NCBI GenBank assembly: GCA_029168955.1 | Contig: JAPDOI010001206.1 | Coordinates: 1-64,000 of the forward strand | Length of the DNA: 64,000 nt | Source: Aplectana chamaeleonis | Taxonomy: Eukaryota > Nematoda > Chromadorea > Rhabditida > Cosmocercidae | Direction of reading: 5' to 3' | In this document: positions 35,403 through 46,741 of the stretch, in pieces | Numbering within the stretch: the first letter of the stretch is position 1 | Layout: every line of letters starts with the position of its first letter | Notes under the pieces: model-generated | Database searches by the model: none | What the model was told of the DNA's origin: nothing | The model's input: the letters and a program-made list of their open reading frames with translations, nothing else | Program-made: the position numbers and the translations under genes

Positions 35403-37917
35403 CTACACGTTGATAATTTGCCACCGGCACAAAATTCTCACTCAGGATTTATCCTGTCAAAGTTTGCCTTTGGAATATTGAGGCAAGTTAAAACCTGTTT
35501 CAAGTTCACCATGTTAAGAAGAGTTTGAACCTGAAGCTTCTCCGAACGCTTTGATTTGATTCATTATTACACGTTAGAACCATGTTAAAGGAAAACAACA
35601 GAACGCGACACCTTAACGGCAAGTTAAAGAGACTAGTTATAGTAGGGAAATGATAAAAACAAATCGATAACGATATGTAGGTCGGCTTACGGCGGTCTTT
35701 GTTAGTGGCTTTGTATAGCACTCCTTTTGCTTCACTAAACGATAGACAGAATTCGCCATCCTCTCTCCATCAACAATGTGTAGCATGAAAACTTCGCCAA
35801 ACGATCTACCGGCTTAGCCGCTGGCGTCTCCCATTAACCATCTCTAGCGTTCGTTTGGCTTCGCCAAACCATACACCTGCTTTGCCGGTTCTCCTCCATC
35901 AACAATATGTAACATTCTTCTAGCTAAACTGAACGATAGGTTGGCTTTGTCGACCTCATTCTAATAACCACTAACCATAGCATTCTACGTGGGTTCCGCA
36001 ATGATCTGTCACAATGGAAGTTTGTAGGACGCAATATGCAATTATGCCGTGGGTGTTACAATCATTTCCGCCCAAAGTAGCCTTTTTACGAAACGTTATG
36101 GATTGTCTCATTTTCACGTTTCAGTCCACAATTAATAATTATTCAAACTACATGAAATCGGCTTGAGGTATTCAACGATAGCTAATCCTTGCTCCTTGAA
36201 AATTCAAAAAGACAGTATCATAAATTACTCAGTATGTTTAGCTGCGCCTTCGAAGCAGTGTACAGCCTGTCTCCCGGAAATAACTTCAAGCTGCACTAGG
36301 TGATGAATGCGGGAGGCCGCGCTATGTGTTCAAGGCCCATCAGAAGTCAATCTTCAGATTCTCACCTACGATTTTTTAGATTTTAATTTAGATCTCAGTT
36401 GCCTACCGGAGCTACTACCACACGAATGAATTCAGAAAGTAAAAAAAAATCTGTTCGGCGAGGAAAGGAAAATTCGACTGTGATCCGCCTCTAACACGCA
36501 GTGCCGCTTCCCGGAAAAACTTCCACCTGTATCCGCCTAGACTCCTTCCGGGAGGGCATGCTGTTCGTGCCAAAAATCGTGTCTGGATTCCTATTGCTGT
36601 TGTGGAGGTAGACAAACTAAAAATCATTCATTTTCTGGCAAATAGCTTTTTCAAAAATTCACCGAAAAGTGGTTCAATCATTGCCACCCCTAACTTGTGT
36701 CATCATCCTGGGAGGGAGGCGATTGTAAAACCCCGAACATTGTCGAGAACCTCAACCAGGCTCAGATATTGTATTGAACACAAGTTTTCGAAAGTGCTTT
36801 TCAGTGCCTCATAATGCCTTCAAATACCCTTTCCTAGACCCACTACCATTACCCGTGCAGCACTATAACCTTCCTTTTCTGGCGATAAATAATCGGAAAC
36901 GGAAGCGGGATGGAACAGTCCCCCCCCTCAAAAAAAAAACAACGAAAATACGGAAACAGAATAGGAACAAATCCGCACAGCCCAGGTAAGGACATTCGGC
37001 AACGAGTGCGACCGAACTTTTTTCACGCTGCGACAACCCCGCATAACTGCCAGCGAGCGGCAACCGACGCGGCTACGATAATGTCAGAAAACATTTTTGT
37101 TGCCGCGTCAAGGCTGGAACTCGGCGACCAGTCGCCTGTCGGTGCAACTCTGCAGACCTCTTAACTGCCCTGAATGATCTAAAATCGATTGTATTCTGGG
37201 ACGGGGGAGACCGACGCGGCGTGAAGGGTTACGAGGGGTGCCGCAGTGTTTTAACACCTGCGTCACCGCCAGCGTCCGTCGCACCATTAAACACCGAGCC
37301 AAACCTCCAGTCAGCGCATCGATTTCTAAAGGTGCGCAGACCGGCGTCCTCTGTTGAAATCCGTAGGTCCGCAGCCCCTGAGCGGTTCAAAATTTGTCCG
37401 TAAGCGACTCAAGAAATGTCCATGTCCATTTTCGGCGTTTCCGTGTTTGCACAGGGGACCCGTGGACATTCCACAAGGATCATTCCTGTTGTGATCCCAA
37501 CGGGAGGTGGGGGTGACCCCACCATCACTGTTCGCAGTGGGGTCCACCCCACTCAAAACCGTGGGGAGATGGGTCCATACTTGGGTACCACCTCCTCCCC
37601 CCCCGAGCCGTGGGGATATCCCCTCGGCGACAAAAATTATCCTCCGGTATCCGGTGGATCCTCCGGAAAGTGACTAAGGCCACCTTCCAGGTCCGGCTCC
37701 GAAGAGCCGACTGAGGCGCACGGTGAGATGAGGAGTCTTTTATACCAGCAACATTGTTAATACCTTTGTCTAAACATGTCTATGTTCGTACGCGTCTTAA
37801 CATAGTACAAGTAAAACAGGTTTTAACTTGCGTCAATAGGCCAGAGCGCGACTCTAACAGGATAATACCTGAGTGAGAATTTTGTGCCGGTGGCAAATTA
37901 TAATCGTCGGCGTCTGC
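35403..37917. mobile_element. 2.5-kb element with ~130-bp terminal inverted repeats
   Basis: The left arm (35403-about 35520) contains ATAATTTGCCACCGGCACAA, TTCTCACTCAGG..TTATCCTG and CAAGTTAAAACCTGTTT. The same blocks appear inverted in the right arm (about 37795-37917). Arms are interrupted by small indels. The interior holds a 65-bp tandem repeat (35730-35990), two related GC-richer segments with CTTCCCGGAAAAACTT and CTGTCTCCCGGAAATAACTT, and a purine-rich stretch near 36910-36960. No transposase domain could be recognised in the interior frames, so it is either non-autonomous or of a family I do not know. Confidence 0.6.
35730..35990. repeat. Four degenerate tandem copies of a ~65-bp unit
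   Basis: Copies start at 35730, 35792, 35859 and 35924, each opening with a variant of CTTCGCCAAACGATA and ending with a variant of CCATCAACAATGTGTAGCAT. The copies differ substantially, so the duplication is old. No coding significance seen. Confidence 0.6.
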
Positions 37918-38107
37918 CCTCTTTGACCACCGATGAGAGCGACATAGAGAAAACAAACGCTGATCGAATGATCATATAATTTCCCAATAATCCCCGGCTG
38001 AACAGATGCACCAAATTTGAGTGAATGTTTCTTCCTCAGATACGGCTTTTAAGACCAGAGGTCTTTGAGGGGAGTGGGCGGGTAGTGCGCCCTACATTGA
38101 CTACCCA

Positions 38108-38271
38108 GAAGTTTAAGGTCGTATAGTCTCTGCTAACGCGTAGCTAGCCGGAAACCGGATATGGGCATTGCTACTGAATTAGACTGAATGCTCCCGCAAT
38201 CCCGGGGATCTCCGGTTTCCGTGTGAGGCATCTAGCTACTGGTTAGCGGAGCCTATACGACCTTAAACTTC
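38108..38271. mobile_element. Short foldback MITE, 164 bp
   Basis: The left arm GAAGTTTAAGGTCGTATAG faces the right arm's inverse, GAAGTTTAAGGTCGTATAGG. Both continue into GCTAAC..GTAGCTAG blocks and then CGGAAACCGG. A fragment of the same sequence (GGCATCTAGCTACGCGTTTG) occurs at about 38770-38790, so this is a dispersed family. Confidence 0.7.
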
Positions 38272-38915
38272 AATGCGACTGACCGATCCACCCTGTCCTG
38301 ATACGTACCAGGAATTCGATTTCGGCTGCGACCAACCGCATTGCAGTCTACTCTCCACGGCCTGCAGCATCACCGCGGTCAAAATTATCCTTGGCGGGGT
38401 CTTACAGGGAGCAAAACGGGGTCAACCTCCACCACCAGCCAGAGAGTGTCGAGTAGTCACCCCGTGAGATGACTGGACTAACACTGGGCAAACGGCACCC
38501 TTGTGTTCCGCGTAGACAGCGCGAGTTGCGATTGCTGTTCAACAAAGGTTAAACCAGTAGATTCTCACAACGGAATTTCAGCGGAAACATACGGGTTCAG
38601 CGACAGCGAGATCAATATATCGATATCAGCCTTTGTTTTCACGTAGAATATGCGTACAATTTGCACTCTTGTACCCTCAACACAAGAGTATGTGGGTTTC
38701 GGCTGTCGTAGCTAAACCCGTCATTTATCGCTGGATGGAATGGGAGGACCTAACTGGCCAAGCTTACGGAGGCATCTAGCTACGCGTTTGAGGAATGTCT
38801 AGTTGCGGTTTCTTTTTTTACCATTTTTCTAAACTGCTGTTGACATGGATGGCTCTTATCGTGGACACTGCCTTCACGAAATCATCTCCATCTGGCGTAC
38901 CCACTTGTCTATTAA
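38272..38915. other. Spacer with element fragments
   Basis: Contains a piece of the 164-bp MITE family near 38770-38790 and a right-end relic of the TTAA family (TATCGTGGACACTGCC, 38857-38872). No gene is supported. Confidence 0.45.
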
Positions 38916-39483
38916 AGGCAGCGTCCGCGCAGAAAACCGCACTTGGCTTTTCATTCTCAATCCAATGTATGAACCAAGTGGGGATAGATGGCGAAGTTTG
39001 AAACCTCATTGCTGCGTATTCAAAATGCCATAGCCTCTCGAAAACCGCCCGTAGTCTGAAAAGGCGTTTTCCCGGTCGATCATCTAGCACGAGGAGCAGA
39101 AGCCCCACAATGGGCTTCGGCAAATCCAGAAGTCCATATTCTTTATTTCGATAAATCTTCGCGTTCAAACGTGTGTGTTGGTAGCTTCCTATTTTTAGAG
39201 AATTGATGACAATGAAAACACTAAATGGATTAATCAAACTAAGAAGTTGCGGGGGCCAAACACTTTTAGATGTCCAGCATTTCCGACATTTGTGCATTAC
39301 ACGAGACACACCGGACAGACGTGGAAAAAAAGCTGATTGCTCCGGGAATTTTGAACAAGTTTTTCTCCGAAATGTGTGGCGGGGTGTTTTGTGTGGCCTT
39401 TTTGCGATATATCAAAACCTGGTGTGCCTACCTGCGCAAAAAAATGAAAACCTTGAACACGGTTTTTTCCGCGTACTCTGCCT
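38916..39483 (+). mobile_element. TTAA-family element, 568-bp subfamily, copy a
   Basis: The left tip AGGCAGCGTCCGCGCAGAAA is preceded by TTAA (38912-38915). The right tip is the inverse of AGGCAGAGTACGCGGAAAAA and is followed by CTGA, a decayed target site. It is a full-length relative, in opposite orientation, of the copy at 47148-47716; shared blocks include GATCATCTAGCACGAGGAGC and TTCAAACGTGTGTGTTGGTA (last part variable). Unlike the other family members, the interior is not strongly palindromic. Confidence 0.85.
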
Positions 39484-40429
39484 CTGAAGTCGATCAGCTA
39501 GCTATTCTTCGGTTTTTCCCGGGAAAACATTGCCCAGACAGTCGTGTGGTATTAAATCGGCACAGTAGCAATTCAACCTGCGCTGCTGCTTATTGTCGGA
39601 TTCAGCCCCTTCATTTATTCAGGCACGCGTGAGTTTTCCCAGTGTCTGCTGACAATCAGATATTATGAGGCTCAGCTCCACACGTTAGTCCATATGTGGC
39701 GAGAGCGTGCGATTACGCAAAATCGATGGTCATCGTGGACACACGATTCGCTAGCCGCTCACAGGCGCACCTTCTCGCGCGCCCTCGCCCACTCGCTCTC
39801 GCGCGCTTACGCCAGCACCACGAAGCAAGCAGCAAGTTTCAAGCATACTGCTCCATCACTAAAGCAGGTGGCATTAGACCTGTAGGAAAACTACTGCCCT
39901 TGTTTTCCATGATCCCACCACGGAAGTCGAAAACCATCAGCCGTTGCGCCGACTCGAGCGACTGATCACCCGATCAAACGTTTTCAATCGAATCAACACG
40001 AGTTGGGGGGTGTTTCCTGTGTTAATTTGCGGGCAGCGTCGAGAGGCGCACAACAGCGGGACCGCCCGCTCTCGCGACGTATGGACGCTGCCTCATCGGC
40101 AACCATAGAGTTTGACTAATCGATTTCGTTGCTGTTGTCGATCGGTACACAGAATCACTCCGATGTCTTCTCCCCGCAAAGTTTTTCTCTCTCGCGCGAA
40201 AGGTAGAGAGAGCGGCGAAGTTCAAGAAGAGAAGCATCAGAACTTCCATTGATTTGCGTCTCTTCACCGCTTAGGCTAGCAGTCGGAAAGATCCCGTTAT
40301 GGGCAACATCAATAAAGAGTATAATCGGTTCGCATAGCATCGTTGCGATAGTACTGAGGATGTAGAAAGCGCGGTAACCATACAACTTGAATATTGAATT
40401 CATAAAATAAATTAATGAATTTTAATAAG
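39484..40429. other. Unassigned spacer with a CG-rich patch
   Basis: The region 39700-39830 and 40035-40210 is rich in CGCG and TCGC motifs. Overlapping open frames exist on both strands, but none shows a domain, a signal peptide or a convincing start. I call no gene. Confidence 0.4.
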
Positions 40430-41983
40430 TACAGTGCGTATCATAATTATAGCAACACACTCAAAGCTCTGATACCAACGTTCACGCCACCTTTTGCCAT
40501 ACGGCATTGTTACCATTCAACTCCGTGTGCCCGAAAACCCTTGTTCACAACGTTCAATCAGAACTCTTCAGAGAATAAGATCTGTTTTGTAAATACCTTT
40601 TAAAGTCTTTGTATCACAATTATAGCAACACTTTCAAATTTCAATCGCTATTCTTCTTCTTATCCAGGAATACTAACTTGTAACGTCTTTTCAAGAGCCT
40701 GCCAATTCGCCTTGTTTAGAAATTATCCTGAAAACTCACTTAGCATAGAGTTCAACAGTCGGCTAGGAACTTCCACGTCCAAGTTGCTCCAGGCAACGAT
40801 TACAGCTCCCTCGAGGTGTTACAGTGAGTCGTACGTCCTACCTCCACTATAAATATGGCAAAGCCGGATTCCTCGGACGTTTTCCATTGAGATACCATAA
40901 GGCGAGCAGGCCGGCAAAGCTATAAAGGAAAGTCCGTGCTGCTCAAACCAAGTCCTAGTTGAGCGACTCGTGTGGATTTCGGCATCGTCTTACTGGAAGG
41001 TGAGCTCATTTTGCTGGAACCGAGCAAGGAGCGTTAACAAATCTGTTCACAACACTTCGTGGCACTCCGTACATTTTATTCCAGAAGAATCTAAGGCTAT
41101 CTGGAGCTTACGGTCAGCATCGAATTCATACCATACAGTGAGACTGCCTCCATCAAAACAGCAGCTCTTTGCGGGTCTCGCCAGTAGCGTGCGTGTCCGT
41201 CGGGTCCATCCAACTAGAACTTTTTTCTGTCCGAGAAGGCCCTCTGAACAGAATGTTTACCCAGATGAAGCTTGAGAACAAGTTTTGCTCATCTTGAACC
41301 AGTCAGTGGCCATGCTCCTCTCGGCGCACTGAAGCCTTGCGGCCTCAGGCGGTGCTGTGGGGTGGTACTGAACGCATACGAGAATGCTCTATAACAGGAT
41401 TGTGATTGATCACCCTCCATACGGTCTTTCTGGATACCGACGCACAAAGTTCGGCTCGGACCTAATTGACCGACACGGTCGAGTTGGACATGAGCCGTAC
41501 TACTCGACGTTCCTCTGGAGCAGACAGCTTTCTGGGCCTCTCTATGAAAAAATGTGACCCAGGATCATGCAGAAATCGGTAGACAGCTGTGAGATGACGA
41601 TGGTTTTGCTCCACTATTCTCCTGATATTCAGACTAGCCTTGTCCAGGGCAATAATCTGAGCATTTTGGTCCTCAAACAAAGCAGATCCGTTTGACACGA
41701 TAGGATCCGTTTGGCATAACGTACCTCCATCTATATCATATTCGAAACGGAATTTTTTTTGAGAAATGAGCAAGGGAGCATTTCCAATAGAAAGTGTAGC
41801 TATAATTATGATATAAAGACTTTCAACGTTATATATTTTACTTCTTAACGGTTTTCGGTGAAATTTTGTGAAAGGTTTCCGGGCACGCGAAGTTGAATGG
41901 TGACAGTGCCGGTTGATGAAAGTTTGCGTGGACATTGATATCAGAGCTTTGAATGTGTTGCTATAATTATGATACGCACTGTA
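40430..41983 (-). mobile_element. Tc3-like transposon, 1554 bp, complete ends
   Basis: Both ends are TACAGTGCGTATCATAATTA in inverted orientation and remain matched through a further AGCAACAC..TCAAAGCTCTGATA, so the terminal repeats exceed 45 bp. They start at 40430 (TA of TACAG) and end at 41983 (GTA), consistent with TA target duplication. A decayed Tc3-type transposase fills the minus strand. Element length is near the 1.6-kb norm of Tc1-type elements. A related right-arm block (CCGAAAACCC and neighbours) also appears in the nested stack at 46-48.8 kb, indicating the same wider family. Confidence 0.9.
40690..41689 (-). pseudogene. Tc3-like transposase pseudogene
   Basis: Tc1/mariner transposases cut and paste DNA with a DDE/D catalytic triad after binding the terminal repeats with an N-terminal helix-turn-helix region. 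Here similarity starts at 41689 with an N-terminal domain (ALFEDQNAQIIALDKA, then RKLSAPEERRVVRLMSNS). It continues in other frames through a region with DEQNLF (first aspartate), WMDPTDTHATGETRKE, then QDDAEIHTSRST (second aspartate), PACSPYGISMENVRGI (the glutamate), and ends with AVIVAWSNLDVEVPSRLLNS near 40720. At least three frame changes and several stops (for example after HSTA near 41340) make it non-functional. Homology is from recalled family motifs, not a search. Confidence 0.85.
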
Positions 41984-43406
41984 TTTCAAAAATTATTTGT
42001 TCGAGATGCGAATCACTTTGTATGTTACAACATGAATTTAAGTCATATTTCGAGTATGCTATTTGCAAATATCTGAGAGAATTAATATGAAACGAAATGT
42101 ATAAAAACTGACCTGCTCCAACTATCAATTATTCGATTTTTGGCTTCTTTGAGTTCATAATTTGAATATGCTGTTTTTAAAATATTTAAATTCATGATCA
42201 TCTTTTGTTTTCATATTTACAGAATAACGTATCCAAATTTTGATTTATTTTCATGTCGTAACATTAAAATACTACGAACGAGTTGTTTTTTCCTAATATT
42301 TAAATTCTTATTTTGAAAAACGAAATCAAAAGTATGGTGAAGAATTTGTCGTATAAGTTTGTATGTTCTTCTTTCTCTTTGTTAGTCAAGAAGTTGTTGA
42401 GTAATTCTTCTTTCACGAATTGTTGATGAGCTAAGAAGTGGTAAATTTGTTGTCAATAAATTTGTATATTGTAATGTTTTTTTCGTAATTACGCTTGGGC
42501 ATTCGACAATTCGACAGGAGCTATTAAGACTCTGGTAATGGGCACCACGATCGTAGGGTTCCCTGCTGGCGTATTGCGCTGTTCTACGCCCTGCCCTCCG
42601 GGCAGGGGCGGTGGTTTCATACTTTCCCGCTGTCCGACCGCAAAGTGCCGTGATGCAGATTTGCGTTCGGGATGCGCACACTTTCGTACTGACCGTGTGA
42701 CCTCGCTAGGTAACGGTCGGAACGCTCGCAATGGTGCGGTCGGTACGTAGCCGATCCCGAAGTCAGGCCTATTGTTGCGCGCGGTCGGTCCTAATATTCT
42801 TCTGAGACGTTCTCAGGCGGGCGTAACCAATGGCTCACACCCAGAAAACGGTGAGTGGTTTTCAGCGCGTGCGATGCCTCTGGGCATGACGGAGATATGT
42901 TACAAGTATATTATCTTTGTCCGTTATTTTAAAAGTATCATATTCTTAGTTGTTGAAAAATGTTGCACTTGAAATTTTCTGGGAAATGAGTGTTGCTTGC
43001 CAAATTCGGCGTGCTAGCAGGGGGGGGGGGCGTATAGGTTGCAAGTCACATACTTCGTTCGAGATAATTTGCAAGTAATATCGAGCCTTCTTATGAATAG
43101 ATAATTCAGCTCAGTGAATGTAAGGGGTGGCCACGGTAGATGGTCGCGCGCGATCGAAAGCCCACTGGCCGGTGGTGTAGCAAACGCCGCTCGGCCGGAA
43201 GCGACCGTCGCGCTTTGTCCATTTGCTAGACTAAACTTGAGAAGGAGAGATCATACATTGACCGATATATGTTACAAGTATATTGTTTCAGATCTTTCAT
43301 ATTACATGCAACAATCTTCGGTTTTCTGAGCAGATCTCCGATGCTCTAGACGTTTTAAAATCAGGACACTCAATTTTTTTTGGAGCAAGTCACATGTTCG
43401 CATCTT
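41984..43406. other. AT-rich spacer followed by GC-rich unassigned DNA
   Basis: The part 41984-42500 is strongly AT-rich with no structure I can identify. The part 42535-42760 is GC-rich and has a small hairpin CTGCCC-TCC-GGGCAG (about 42589-42603). A direct repeat with ATATGTTACAAGTATATT occurs at about 42893 and 43265. No gene is supported. Confidence 0.45.
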
Positions 43407-43648
43407 CAGGGGCCGGATTCATGAGCGCCTGTGGTTGGGGTAGGGGCAAAGGCGTCGGCACCTTTGATGATTACCCGCAAGGGCAAACGGTCTCGTAGCG
43501 GAACAGTGTCTCACTTGCCCCTGCCTCTTCGCTGGGTTAGAAGTGGGCACGATTGGTTAGCGATCGCCTGCTCGCACAGGGTAATCATCAGAAGTGTCGA
43601 TGCCTTTACCGCAACCCTAACCCCACGCGTTGATGAATTCGGCCCCAG
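43407..43648. mobile_element. Foldback MITE with CAGGGGCCGG-like ends
   Basis: The left end CAGGGGCCGGATTCATGAGC faces the inverse of CTGGGGCCGAATTCATCAAC at the right. Further inside, GGGGTAGGGGCAAAGGCGTC faces GGGTTGCGGTAAAGGCATCG, and GATGATTACCC is shared. Arms are about 70 bp and moderately diverged. No 8-bp duplication is visible, so I do not assign it to hAT despite the CAGGG-like tip. Confidence 0.65.
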
Positions 43649-44098
43649 GAATGGAGTAGTAATCAAACTTATTTAGGTTTGTTGATTATGGTCGACGAGT
43701 GGATTGGATTTTCCGCGTTTCTCCATGGCTACCTCAGCCATGGAAAAAACGGTGGCTTTTCTACTTAAACGCATCGTTCGCGCTAAAAATCATTTTTCTT
43801 TCTTCAAGCTCAATTTTGTAAATGAGCTCAGTAGACCACATTGGTAAACTTTGACGCGTCAAAAACGATGGGTTATAAGGTTGGAAGGGGTTAAGGATCA
43901 GTAGGTTAGGAAGGAGTCATCTAGCACTTTTTCATAGAATGTTGATGTGGCCGTCAAACAACATTAAAAGCAGTTATGGCACAAACTCCTCATGCAGAAA
44001 AACTTCGAAAATGACGGTGACGATGCCTCCAGAAGCAGAAAAACGTAAAAAGCTATTCTGGCGCGAAATTCGAATTCAAATTTACAATGTGTTCCGAC

Positions 44099-44401
44099 CA
44101 GGGATGAGCGGAGTTCAGCTTTTTGCGTTCCGAGACCCACAATTTCGCGCATTTTGGCATTCCGCGTTCCGCATTCCGAAAACCGCAAAAAACGCTGCGG
44201 AATGCGAAAATATTGGGTCACCTGGCAGTAAGGAAACGCCAGATGATTTCTGAATTTTCCTGCGTTTCGCGCTCCGAAAACCGAATTTCCGCGCATTTTC
44301 AGGCGTTTCGCGCCCAATTTCCGAAACCAGAGAAAAAATTTTGGTTCCGAAACCCGAAAACCGATTTCCGAAATTCCATATTTTTGTTCCGCTCATCCCT
44401 G
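44099..44401. mobile_element. hAT-type MITE, 303 bp, with 8-bp target duplication
   Basis: Termini CAGGGATGAGCGGA and its inverse TTCCGCTCATCCCTG are flanked by a perfect 8-bp direct repeat GTTCCGAC (44091-44098 and 44402-44409), the hallmark of hAT transposition. The interior is packed with iterated TTCCG/CCGAAA motifs on both strands (for example ATTCCGCGTTCCGCATTCCG near 44159). These are probably subterminal transposase-binding repeats as known in hAT elements. Open frames across it are shadows of this repeat. Confidence 0.92.
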
Positions 44402-44560
44402 GTTCCGACTGAGTTTCTCTCACAAATGAAGGTTTTTCACGGGCCTTTTCGATATTTTCGTTCACTAAAGAAGTCAAGCTACACAAAGACATCAAAAAAT
44501 AGTATACAGTTTCCTGCGCGTACGATGCCATCAACATGGAAACCAGCGTTTTCAAGTTAA

Positions 44561-44926
44561 AGGCAGGGTTCGAGATAAAGACGACTTTTGAGCTCTCTCA
44601 TGACAATGTAGACTTGGTCATCTCAAGAAAAAAAATTAGTGAAAACCCCCGAAAATAGAGGGAAAAACGCTTAAAAACAAGGTATAGCGGGTAATTACCG
44701 GTGTCGGCCGCCCCCCATAATTACCGAGATTTTCGTTAAGTTTTGTTTTTTCGCCTTTTATTTTGCTGTTAAGGTAGTCACCAGTCTCAAGAAAGGTTCA
44801 GAAATTACTTTATAAGCAAAACGAAAGTTGGGGAGAGGGGCGGGAAGACACTAAGCCTTTTGTGATGGCCAAATCTACCATTCTATGGGTATAGCACAGC
44901 AACCGATTTTATCGAGAACCCTGCCT
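44561..44926. mobile_element. TTAA-family element, 366 bp
   Basis: Left tip AGGCAGGGTTCGAGATAAAG and the inverted right tip AGGCAGGGTTCTCGATAAAA are flanked by TTAA on both sides (44557-44560, 44927-44930). The interior contains GGTAATTACCGG and a run of C; no coding capacity. Confidence 0.9.
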
Positions 44927-45264
44927 TTAAGTAGAGAGAAGCTCATTTGTAGACTAGTATGAAAACTCTCTCATATTCAGGTGTGCCCTACGTTACATGG
45001 ATTTTCTTTATATCTGGAAGTGTAAAAAAATTTCATGCGTAGTTTTGTGCTGGCTACAGCCCCCCTCTCCTTTCTCGAACTATCCCCTTTCCAGTCCCTG
45101 CACCCAATCTACACTTACGCAAACCAATCTACACTTATACAAATGAGATTCAGAATAATGTCTATGAGTTTGAGCTAAGTAATAAGATTCCGATCAAACG
45201 TTCACAGCAGCGCGCATGAGATACGATCATTCCTCCTCTCCTCCTCTGATTTTCGCACCATTAA

Positions 45265-45747
45265 AGGCAGTGTTCACGGTACGAATCATTTTTCTGCCTT
45301 TCCGCTTATCTTGAAAACGGTTCCACGCTGATTCCAGTGATGTTTTTGGAATTGAACACGACCTTCTAGGAACGGAGTTATGGTCTCTCAAAGATTTAGC
45401 TAGGGAAGAATGGTGGACGAGTTGTCCGAGGCTTGTAACTTCCGTCTTTTGCAGCCGATGTATGCGAGCTGACCTGAGTAAAGAGAGAATTTGGGAATTA
45501 AGGGAAGAACGGGTCTATGGATCGGAAACCATCGCTCATCTCAAAATCTCGAGCATTCATTTGTTCACGTCAGTGGGCGTGGAAAGTGCATCTGAGTGTG
45601 ATGAGTTGACGGGTGTCCAACTTTGGGGCCGTAGGGGACCGTTCCGAGCTTTTTTCTTAGTTTTTTCAACGTAAGGGTTGCGCTAGGCCCCGCAGCTGCC
45701 GATCTCCACCAAAAAAACAGACATGGTTTTTATCGTGGACACTGCCT
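45265..45747. mobile_element. TTAA-family element, 483 bp
   Basis: Left tip AGGCAGTGTTCACGGTACG follows TTAA (45261-45264). The right tip is the inverse of AGGCAGTGTCCACGATAAAA and is followed by TTGA (45748-45751). The interior frame MRADLSKERIWELREERVYG is open for 70 codons but has no recognisable domain. No transposase. Confidence 0.82.
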
Positions 45748-46070
45748 TTGAAACCACAATCGCTCTAGTCTTTCACTTTAACTTTTTGAATGGGAATATA
45801 TTTCTTATCTAATTTATGATTTTCCGGTCAAACACTTCTGTGCGAACAGACACAATATCACACATAAACTATGAACAATGTATAGTCTATGTAAATTTTG
45901 TCAATGTATTCCCATGAAGAAATAGCGTGCGTGAGTGAGAGAGCGGTGGGAAGATGAAGAGAACAGTGTTTGCAAAGAAATACAGTCCGTTTCAAAAGTA
46001 TATACGCACCTCTTATATGTCGTTAACCGATCTCAATGTGATCGGTTGCCAATTATGCCATTACCATTAA

Positions 46071-46547
46071 AGGCAGCAGACACGCTCAAAAATGGTAAAT
46101 GGCTATGACGTAAATCAAAGGTTTGGAGCTGGTTGTATTGGTTTTTGATGAAAACACGAACGAAAACTGCGTGCAAATAGAGGAATAACGGTTATTTTGT
46201 TATCGGGTGAAAGTGGACGAACGACTTACTCAGCGCGCGGTTCAAACAGCGAATATTAGCAACAAAACGGTTGAGATAGAGAAGCCGATATACTCTTACA
46301 GCCTGTACTGGAACGTTCACCTCGTTGAAAGCATTAAAAACCAGCCAAAGTGACCGTATTCGTACTATCTATCTGGACGAGTTTGTATTTTGGGGCGGGG
46401 TTGCAGGAATTTTTCGATTTGCATTGCTGAAATTCAGTAGTTTTGACTCGTTTCTGACGCTTCCAACCGCGTGAGCTGTCTACTAGGGGCTATGCGACTC
46501 CAGGAACGGAGTTATCTCAACACTCCTTTCGAGCGTGTCTGCTGCCT
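46071..46547. mobile_element. TTAA-family element, 477 bp, inside a transposon terminal repeat
   Basis: Tips AGGCAGCAGACACGCTC and its near-perfect inverse are flanked by TTAA at 46067-46070 and 46548-46551. It interrupts the left arm of the outer Tc3-like element, giving a clear relative age. No coding capacity. Confidence 0.9.
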
Positions 46548-46741
46548 TTAAACTCGTCGTGCCCGAAAACCCTTCTGTGCAGCATTTCGGTGCCATAAGT
46601 GAAAAAATTGAGTATTTTTTCGTTTCAACCTGAAAATACTGTGTTTCAAAAATATAGACGCACTATCAACAGTGCGGAGAAAACTCAAATTTCTATGGTC
46701 AAGTTCCATGTTTCAAAGGTTCAATAAATAGATGTAACTGT

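Noticed and set aside
44115..44560. Open frames of about 145 codons on both strands
   Set aside because: Most of their length is the iterated TTCCG motif of the hAT MITE; opposite-strand frames of the same length are expected from such repeats.
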